Part shown: positions 29,746 through 36,000 of the stretch, in pieces
How the letters are laid out: each line of letters begins with the position of its first letter
Numbering within the stretch: position 1 is the first letter of the stretch
From: Mesostigma viride
Taxonomy: Eukaryota; Streptophyta; Mesostigmatophyceae; Mesostigmatales; Mesostigmataceae
Assembly (NCBI GenBank): GCA_009746045.1
Contig: RPFO01000366.1
Location: 456,501 to 492,500, forward strand
Direction of reading: 5' to 3'
DNA: 36,000 nt
Position numbers and translations under genes: made by a program
The notes under the pieces: model-generated
What the model was told of the DNA's origin: nothing
The model's database searches: none
The model's input: the letters and a program-made list of their open reading frames with translations, nothing else

Positions 29746-30435
29746 ATGTCGGCCGAGGCTCGGGTCGAGACACCTGAGTCATCCCCAGGGCACGAAGCAG
29801 CTCCCGAGGCGCCAGCGCGCGAGAACGCGTTTTTCCCCTATTCCCACCCATCCAACGCTTCTACGTTTGTGCAGGCCGCCTACGTTGCGAGGGGTCTTGC
29901 GGAAGGAGGTTGGGTTGCTGTGTTTGGAAACGCAGCAGGGCCGTCGGCAAACGACCCAGTGGTGATGAGGATAAGGGCGACGACGTCGCCAGGGGAGACG
30001 GGTCGGGTCTGCACGGAGCGGCTTGTCGCTATTCGCGACGAAATAGCTTCGTTGATCTACAGTTTGGAGGTCGCGTACCAGGGCGGGCACGTCACCATTC
30101 AGGCGCTGGACTTAGCGCGTGAAACGCTGGGCCAGCTGGTGGCCATTTGTTTAGGTGGTACCAGATTATACAACCACTGGGTGGCGACAAGCTCGCTGGG
30201 GGAGGGGACCGACGCGTCACATATTATACGGGACGCGCAGACGCGTGAAGCCGACAGTCCGTGGGATTCGGCTGAAGTGGTGGCTCAGACGTGTGAGCAC
30301 CTGGTCAATATCTTGATCCAAGAGGCGCGTGGTCACGCCGATCACTGGGTGATCACACACGACCAGCCGGCATTTGGTCGACCTTGGATACACCGAGGTT
30401 GCAAAGCAGGCCGGGGGCGTGTGGGCCAACGGTGA
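29746..30435 (+). CDS. Unknown GC-rich ORF upstream of the copia-like element
   Basis: ATG at 29746 opens MSAEARVETPESSPGHEAAP and runs about 229 codons to a TGA. The middle is helical (TERLVAIRDEIASLIYSLEV; ALDLARETLGQLVAICLGG). Protein-like sequence continues after the stop in other frames: HLVDLGYTEVAKQAGGVWAN near 30370-30430, VTVITGRDVTDEDFHSEFVD from 30433, and EEEAIAEERQRLLQAAPALE to about 30895. This suggests a longer, frameshifted protein. Codon use is CpG-rich, unlike the retroelement that follows. It may be an extra retroelement ORF, a captured gene or a separate gene. No family recognised. Confidence 0.5.
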   Translation: MSAEARVETPESSPGHEAAPEAPARENAFFPYSHPSNASTFVQAAYVARGLAEGGWVAVFGNAAGPSANDPVVMRIRATTSPGETGRVCTERLVAIRDEIASLIYSLEVAYQGGHVTIQALDLARETLGQLVAICLGGTRLYNHWVATSSLGEGTDASHIIRDAQTREADSPWDSAEVVAQTCEHLVNILIQEARGHADHWVITHDQPAFGRPWIHRGCKAGRGRVGQR

Positions 30436-30900
30436 CAGTCATCACCGGTCGGGACGTCACCGACGAGGATTTTCACAGCGAGTTCGTGGATCGCCCAACG
30501 GGCATCATAGCTCGTTCGTCACAGCAGATTGACGAAGGGGACGGCACAAACGAGGGCTACTCAGCTCGGCGTAGGGCGGAGTTGCATATCCCGTTTGAGC
30601 CGGAACACGACTTCGCTGAGATTGGTCGGGGGTCACGGAACGACAGGCGGGGTGGTGGCAGTCGGTGGGTCAGGAACCTGCAGTGGTATCGCCGTGGTAG
30701 TGCGCCTAGGCTGCCGGTGAGCAGACACCAGCCGGGAGGCCGGTGAGCCGGGTATTAGGTCCTTACAACGCGGAGGAGGTCCGCTCAGTTCCGCGCGTGG
30801 GGACACCGGTGGCACGCACAGCGCAGGAGCGTGAGGAGGAGGCCATAGCTGAGGAACGCCAGCGGCTTCTTCAGGCAGCACCAGCGCTTGAGCCAGTTTT
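30436..30900 (+). pseudogene. Frameshifted continuation of the unknown ORF
   Basis: The frame GRDVTDEDFHSEFVDRPTGI ... RRRAELHIPFEPEHDFAEIG is followed, in another frame, by RVLGPYNAEEVRSVPRVGTP and an acidic coiled-coil-like EREEEAIAEERQRLLQ. The composition and lack of stops look coding. The breaks look like decay or missed introns. Confidence 0.4.
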
Positions 30901-30942
30901 CCTTGTCTGTCGCCTGTTTTGTTTTGCCTCCCACTGTATATA

Positions 30943-31390
30943 ATGCCTCGTGGCAAACCGGGAGACGGCGACAAGGGCGAGATGGAGGCACCGGCTGGAG
31001 CAAGCCAGGAGCCTCGGCAAGACAAGGAGCAGCTGGTGGGAGAGGCGATCCCAGCCAGCGACGGCGATGGGGGAAAGAGACCAGGCGGCAAGAGACGGCA
31101 TGAAGACGCGGTGGAGGAGGCGCGCAAGGTGCGGGCAACAGGGCCAACTGATGCAATAACGGTGGCAAATGGGCAACCTGCCGTGGAGAAGCGTAAGAGG
31201 GACCCTCCGCTGACGGCAATGGTAAGAGGCCTCACGTGGATGTGCTCTCCCCTGTGCCTGCTGGACCAAGTGGTGTTGTTGTTGTGACACCCGCTGTGGT
31301 GGAGCCAGTGGGCGCTGCCAGGGTCGAGACCTCACATGAGTGCTGTCACTGTTATGAATGGTCAAAAGCCTCTTAACCCACCACTAGCAC
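30943..31390 (+). pseudogene. Copia-like Gag, N-terminal part
   Basis: ATG at 30943, directly after TATATAA, opens MPRGKPGDGDKGEMEAPAGA. A Lys/Glu/Gly-rich disordered stretch includes KRPGGKRRHEDAVEEARKVR. A frame change near 31215 leads to RPHVDVLSPVPAGPSG and a TAA near 31371. The assignment to Gag is positional. Confidence 0.45.
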
Positions 31391-32291
31391 AGGAAGCTTA
31401 GACAAGTGGCTTGAGGACATGGAGCTTGTTGTGTGCTCCGTGGACCCCACTGTCAACCTAGTGCAAGTGTTTCACTCGTCCACGTGCAACAGGGACTCGT
31501 CAGAGCGTGTCAGGGAAAAGGCTAGGACTGCTGTCAAGGATAAGCTAACCTGGGCACAGTTCCTGGAAGGGTTGAGGGAGGAGTTCTCTGACAAGGTTCT
31601 CAACCTCACCAACTATTACAAGCATCAGTATGACACCTTTGAGATAGTGGGCCCTGTGGCAGAGGAATGGGCTAGGCTCAACCGTATCAGGACAAGGGGG
31701 CCAAGTATGGCTTCCTGGTCACAGATAGGGCCTTGGCAGACTATTTCCTGGACCGTATGGGTTTGAGTGTGGATGGGAGGAACGGTGCCCGCATGTTTCT
31801 TAACCAGACTGATGGCTCCTTGCGTGCTCTGGAGCTTGTAATCCTCAGCATAAGGAAGCCAGATCCTGCCTGCAAAGCTATCCAGTCCCATGGCAGCAAT
31901 GCCACCTCCGCTGTGCAGGGCCAAGGTGATGTCCCCGGGTACCCAGCCCGTGATGGGGCAAGGCCCAACAAGCGTAAGCGCTTCAGGCGCCAGAGGCAGG
32001 GGGCTCAGGGTGGCAAGGGTGCAGGTTCCCAAGGAGGGGTTGGGAGCCAGCAAGCTGGTGGTCAGCAGGGTAAGGGTGGCCAAGGGCAAGGCAAGGGCCA
32101 AGCTCAAGGCAACCAGGGCAAGCAGGGTGGACAGTCTCAGGGAGGCCAGGGAAGCCTGGCAAGGGTGGGGCTGGGTCTGGGAAGAAGGGTGGGCATGCTT
32201 TGTGTGTGGCAAGGAAGGTCACTGGCGTCGTGAGTGTCCTGACAGGAAGGCCAAGCCTGCTGGGGCAGGGGGCCAGTCTGGGCAGCAGTGA
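31391..32291 (+). pseudogene. Copia-like Gag with CCHC zinc knuckle, frameshifted
   Basis: The frame SLDKWLEDMELVVCSVDPTV ... AVKDKLTWAQFLEGLREEFS resembles copia capsid helices. It shifts near 31690 to DYFLDRMGLSVDGRNGARMF, then a Gln/Gly-rich linker, and shifts again before CFVCGKEGHWRRECP at 32196-32237. That is a canonical C-x2-C-x4-H-x4-C knuckle that binds genomic RNA. Stop at 32289. At least two frameshifts, so no intact Gag. Confidence 0.75.
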
Positions 32292-32339
32292 CTAGCTACA
32301 TCATCCCCTGTAAATAGTCAATCACCCCTTGGGGAAGGT

Positions 32340-32745
32340 GTGCTGGATGTACATAAGGATGGGGGTGTGCCCCTTGTGCAGCACCAAGGGTGTAAAGATG
32401 TTGTTCTTCCACTGGATTGCAATAACAATGCTGCAGCTGAATTCCCTATGCCTCATGCAGGTGGTGGGTCTCCAGCAGGTGCTGGCCTGGAGGGCCAAGG
32501 GACCTTGCTGGAAGGGCCTGGAGCGGTCCAGGGTGCAGGACCTGACTTGGGGCGTCAGGATGGCCTGCAGGGAAGCCCTGGAACCTCAGGAGTGGATCAT
32601 GTGTCCCCACACACGGTTCAGACGTCTCGCCAGGTCAGTACTGACAGAGTGCTGAGCTATGCTGAGGCTGGCCATAGTTGCATCACATGTTTGGGCATTC
32701 TGGGCAGGCAGCAATGTTTGCTTGGAAGCTAGGTAGGGAGCCTTT
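32340..32745 (+). pseudogene. Linker and integrase N-terminal HHCC remnant
   Basis: A Gly/Pro-rich linker (LEGQGTLLEGPGAVQGAGPD) is followed, in another frame, by HHMFGHSGQAAMFAWKLGRE. This resembles the H-x3-4-H half of the copia pre-integrase zinc-binding domain. The Cys half (ENCGCQE) follows in a third frame at about 32770. No protease motif lies in this interval, where copia elements normally have one. Confidence 0.6.
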
Positions 32746-33510
32746 GTGGGAGGCTGCCAGGCTGCTGCTGAGAACTGTGGTTGCCAGGAGAATGCTGTTC
32801 ACCCACCTCAGTCCCATGCTAGGGAGCCTGCTAGGGAGCGTGGCGACATCCAGATGGATATCCAGCATATCAGGGGCTTGTATATATTGGTGGGGGTGGA
32901 CAGGTTCAGCAGATACAGGCTGATAGACGTTCTGCCTGGTATGCAGGAGCACCACTTGTTGTTGGGTATGAAGGCCCTGATCCCAGGCTTTGGGGTGTGC
33001 AAGAGTGTGCAGGCAGACTTGCAGTTTGACTGTTTGCTCAAGCATCAGGACCAGCTGCCTTGTAAGCTGGTAGTAGTCCCCAGGGAGAGTCATGGGCAGC
33101 AAGGGGCTGTAGAGAGATCCATACGTGAAGTGAAGACAGTGGTGCTAGCAGCAGAGTCAGTGCCACTTGTGGCATCTGCCTTAGAGAGGGCAGCCTGGTG
33201 TAAGGGGATAGAAGAGCAGCTGAACCACAGGGTTAACTATTACTTTGATGGTGTGGCTGTCTCTCCCCTGGCCCTGCAGTATAGCTTGTTGCCTGAGAAC
33301 GTGGTGCAGGCCAGTCTTAGGAAGGCAGATAGGTTATTTGCCCAGCTGAGACGTAAGGACAAGAACTGGAATGTGCTGAGGCCTCAGGTGGGGCTGAAGG
33401 TCAGGATGTGGAAGGAACCATCTATTCCAGGCAAGCGGGGGAAGTGGCAGGATGGGGTTGTCACTCGTGTGGAGAAGCTAACAGATCTTGCCTGGTGGCT
33501 TTGGAAAAGG
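32746..33510 (+). pseudogene. Copia-like integrase core
   Basis: The frame has MDIQHIRGLYILVGVDRFSR, VQADLQFD and HGQQGAVERSIREVKTVVLA. Asp38, Asp91 and Glu123 of this frame fit the DD-E catalytic triad with a 31-residue second gap, slightly under the usual 35. The C-terminal part (GLKVRMWKEPSIPGKRGKWQ) continues after a frameshift near 33490 as LEKDPRHVYRLSWAHVKERR. The integrase would join element cDNA to host DNA. It is broken here by frameshifts at both ends. Confidence 0.8.
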
Positions 33511-34229
33511 ATCCAAGGCACGTGTACAGGTTGTCCTGGGCTCATGTCAAGGAAAGAAGGCCACATGCAATCTGGCCTGCAGACGGGCCAGGCCCTCCCA
33601 GCTGGGTTGAGGAGCCAGGCCAGAGCCAGGCAGCAGCAGCTAACAATCCTCTGGTGGTGGATGATGGTCTGTCCCTGCTGGAAGATGACGAGCAGGAGGC
33701 TGCTGAAGCAACTGTCACAAGGCCAGAGGGGACGGGGCAGCCACCTAAGGCCCGGGGGCCTCTCATGGCGGACGTCATCCGAGCACTCATGCGCAGCAAA
33801 CATGATCCCAAGGTATCCAAGCTCACGGGGTGGGGGTCGTGCTGGGCAGCTACAATGGAGGTAGATACCAACTCACAGGTGTCTGTCATCAGGGAAGAGG
33901 ATGCTGTAGGCTTACAGATGTCCCATCCCAGTTGCCTTGCTGTGTCTGATTTCTCAGGAAAGGTGTCCATGAAGATCCTTGGGGAAGTGAGTGTGCCTAT
34001 CTTAGGGGTGCCCACCACGTTCTGTGTGGTAGAGGGCTATAAGGGGCCTGCCATTCTGGGTCAGAACTTCTTGTGCATGCCAGGGGTTACTTTGACCTCT
34101 GATGAGTTGGCACTAGAAGGCAGGGGCAGCCTCCCCCTTGAAAGATATCACTATTCCCAGGGTCTTGCAGTGGCGGTGAAGGCTGTTAGGAGTCAGCCAG
34201 CTGAGGGTCCTCAAGTCAGGAGCCCATAG
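33490..34229 (+). pseudogene. Retropepsin-like domain located after integrase
   Basis: After a disordered linker, residues AATMEVDTNSQVSVIREEDA and, 63 residues after the Asp, AILGQNFL match the two diagnostic strands of retroviral-type aspartic proteases (D-T/S-G and I-L-G). Between them is a flap-like DFSGKVSMKILGEVSVPILG. The catalytic triad reads DTN, not DTG, so activity is doubtful. The domain spans about 33850-34105 and ends at a TAG at 34227. Coding-like sequence continues in the same frame as AEDLLIIPTTFDPRQLGVNR. Its position between integrase and RT is not the Ty1/copia order. Confidence 0.68.
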
Positions 34230-34263
34230 CTGAGGACTTGTTGATAATCCCAACCACCTTTGA

Positions 34264-35856
34264 TCCAAGGCAGTTAGGGGTAAACAGGTACCAGATAGCT
34301 GCTCACAGTCCTATTCCCTGGCGCCAGCTAGTCGAGATGATGCAAGCCCCAAGATGGCTAAGGCATGGACTCTTGGCTTTGTTGCTTCTGGGCATGAGTG
34401 GATAGTTTCCAACTGTGCAGAACCTGTGGATGAGCTGCCAGAAGTTCACCAGCTGCTCAGATTGATGTTTGTCCTCAAGCTCAAGGAGGTTGATGGTGTC
34501 CAGGTGCCACATGTCAGACCAGTTGTAACCGAGTATCATGGCACTGGCCAGTTGTTAGATGAGGAGCTCTATACTCCAGGGATGCTGCATGACACGTGGA
34601 GGATTCTGCTGTGTATATTTCTGTCTTTTCTGGTTAAGGGTGTGCCCTATAGCTCTGTGCTGATTGATTTCAAGAGGGCTTTTCTCAAGGGTGACCAAGA
34701 TCAGGCTAGGCAGACTTGGAGAGATATCCCTCCTTTCTTTGTGACTGTACCTGCTGTATGGAGAGCAGAGATAAAGGCCAGGTACCTGAGAATTCTGAAA
34801 GGGTTGGAAGGTCTCAGGTCCAGTCCCATTATCTGGAGAAAGAGCCTAGAGAAATTCTTGAAGAATACTTGTGGGTTTTCTGTGTCTCCAGTGGATCCCT
34901 GTTTGTTCCAAGGGTCCCACAATGGCCTTCCTGTCTTTGCCTCACTGCATGGTGATGACCTGCATCTCATAGGTCCACCAGACTGGGTTGAGGCTGTCTT
35001 GGCTAAGATCCAGAAGCGGTTTGAGCTGGGTAAGATACAGCACATGGTGGAGAATGAGCCTATGGTCTTCTGTGGCATGCAGGCTACGTTGTTCCAAGCC
35101 AAGGGCTCGTGGTTCATCAGGATGGAGGGTGGTAAGGACTACCCACAGCAGATTGTAGATGCATTGCAGGAGCCCATCACGCAGGCTAGGTGTGCTACCA
35201 TCAGGGGCATGCTGGCATGGCTTGCAAGTATATGTGCCCCTGACTTGCTGGTTCTGAGTCGACTTACTGATTCCCAGCTGGTTGAGGTGGGTGCTGAGAG
35301 TGTGGTGCAGGCTGTCATGATGTCTCCCCCTCTCATACTGGGTCCTGTGGATTTGTACAAGCCCCTTGACATGGTTCTCTATGTGGACAGTTCTATGGAT
35401 AATAGGAAGGTCACAGAGGTCAGGGGCAGGGCAGCAGCATTAGTTACCCTGGAGCAAGATCACACCTCACTTGTTACCTGGTACAGTCGGTTGCAGAACA
35501 GGGTTACACCCAGCAGTGATATTGCTGAGTGCAGGGCAATCTGTGAAGGGCTGCATACTGCTCTTTACTTGAGGGAGCTCTTCTACCAGCTATGTCAAGT
35601 GGCTTCCTGTAGGTTGCAGCTGCACACACTGGTGAGGACTGATAGCATGGGCATGGTGCAATTTGTGCACAGGCAGCTGGCCAGGAGCAGGGACCTTGAC
35701 TACTTGTTGCTCAAGGAGATGTCCTACCTAGCTCACATTGAACATGTGCCTGGTGTGGACAACCCTGCAGATGCCCTCACCAAGCTGGAGGAGAAGGCGG
35801 AGAGGCAGTACCCCCTGCTCCGTGGGCTCATGGACCCCTTACACGGGCGGCCATAG
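34264..35856 (+). CDS. Copia-like reverse transcriptase and RNase H
   Basis: An intact frame, with first ATG at 34354 giving 500 residues. RT motifs are SVLIDFKRAFLKGD (Asp105) and SLHGDDLHLIG, where GDD (200-202) replaces the usual YVDD. The intervening LKGLEGLRSSPIIW corresponds to the copia YGLKQAPR-W block. RNase H has LYVDSSMD (D345), DIAECRA (E392), VRTDSMG (D430) and NPADALTK (D473), i.e. all four acidic residues. It would copy element RNA into DNA inside a virus-like particle. It lies in a different frame from the protease region, with a stop and a shift between them. The atypical RT motif suggests a divergent lineage. Confidence 0.88.
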   Translation, partial: SKAVRGKQVPDSCSQSYSLAPASRDDASPKMAKAWTLGFVASGHEWIVSNCAEPVDELPEVHQLLRLMFVLKLKEVDGVQVPHVRPVVTEYHGTGQLLDEELYTPGMLHDTWRILLCIFLSFLVKGVPYSSVLIDFKRAFLKGDQDQARQTWRDIPPFFVTVPAVWRAEIKARYLRILKGLEGLRSSPIIWRKSLEKFLKNTCGFSVSPVDPCLFQGSHNGLPVFASLHGDDLHLIGPPDWVEAVLAKIQKRFELGKIQHMVENEPMVFCGMQATLFQAKGSWFIRMEGGKDYPQQIVDALQEPITQARCATIRGMLAWLASICAPDLLVLSRLTDSQLVEVGAESVVQAVMMSPPLILGPVDLYKPLDMVLYVDSSMDNRKVTEVRGRAAALVTLEQDHTSLVTWYSRLQNRVTPSSDIAECRAICEGLHTALYLRELFYQLCQVASCRLQLHTLVRTDSMGMVQFVHRQLARSRDLDYLLLKEMSYLAHIEHVPGVDNPADALTKLEEKAERQYPLLRGLMDPLHGRP

Positions 35857-36000
35857 AGACCAGGCCTTGCTTCAGCTTGGGTGTCCCCAGTGGGCTGCTT
35901 GACCAAAGTACCAAGTGGTGACTGGTGCTTACTGGTTGACAGCCGGTCCTTCAGGGTTAGGTACACCCTCCTGGACAGGAGTTGGTGTGGAATGTCACTC
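35857..36000. other. Sequence after RNase H, possibly leading to the 3' LTR
   Basis: No open frame. The 3' LTR, if present, would start here or beyond the window. I find no stretch matching 29064-29745 long enough to define an LTR. Confidence 0.35.

Overview
The window looks like nuclear DNA from a green alga (chlorophyte-type). Three observations support this. There is one clear spliced housekeeping gene whose protein is plant-like. Its exons are GC- and CpG-rich while its introns are long and repeat-filled. A TGTAA box, the usual green-algal polyadenylation signal, lies about 410 bases after its stop. I could not identify the species.

Layout. Positions 1-8300 are mostly non-coding: GC-rich direct repeats, a fold-back palindrome, a C-rich heptamer array, small retroelement 3' ends and weak gene remnants on both strands. 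Positions 8314-18472 (+) hold a nine-exon signal peptide peptidase gene (SPP). Every intron is GT-AG, every phase agrees, and the joined frame gives about 385 residues with the YD, GLGD and PAL motifs and a KKEK ER-retrieval end. Most of its long introns carry their own tandem repeat, each with a different unit: 22-, 28-, 23- and 18-mers, CT-rich 9-mers and dinucleotides. Intron 8 also holds a LINE 3' fragment flanked by a perfect 19-bp target-site duplication.

Positions 19130-25330 are a graveyard of nested non-LTR retrotransposons. They include ORF2 (reverse transcriptase) pieces, an ORF1-only 'half-LINE' family, and at least two types of 3' end, each consisting of a terminal RNA-like hairpin followed by an AT-rich short repeat tail. 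Target-site duplications resolve several insertions. One LINE C-terminus is split by a half-LINE at 19940-20599, and one RT frame is split by a LINE fragment at 20989-21252. Long (ATTC)n arrays follow.

Positions 25335-29063 are a nearly perfect (CATCC)n satellite of about 2 kb. It appears to have grown from a short pentamer motif in a LINE 3' UTR. A 1756-bp hAT-like element with 17-bp terminal inverted repeats and an 8-bp target duplication interrupts it. Positions 29064-36000 contain an unknown GC-rich ORF and then a frameshifted Ty1/copia-like LTR retrotransposon with an intact RT-RNase H frame. Its retropepsin-like domain lies between integrase and RT, not between Gag and integrase. No second LTR is visible before the window ends.

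The most novel-looking material is the shared, covarying CAAC-loop hairpin at the 3' ends of both ORF2-bearing LINEs and ORF1-only elements, and the unusual domain order of the copia-like element.
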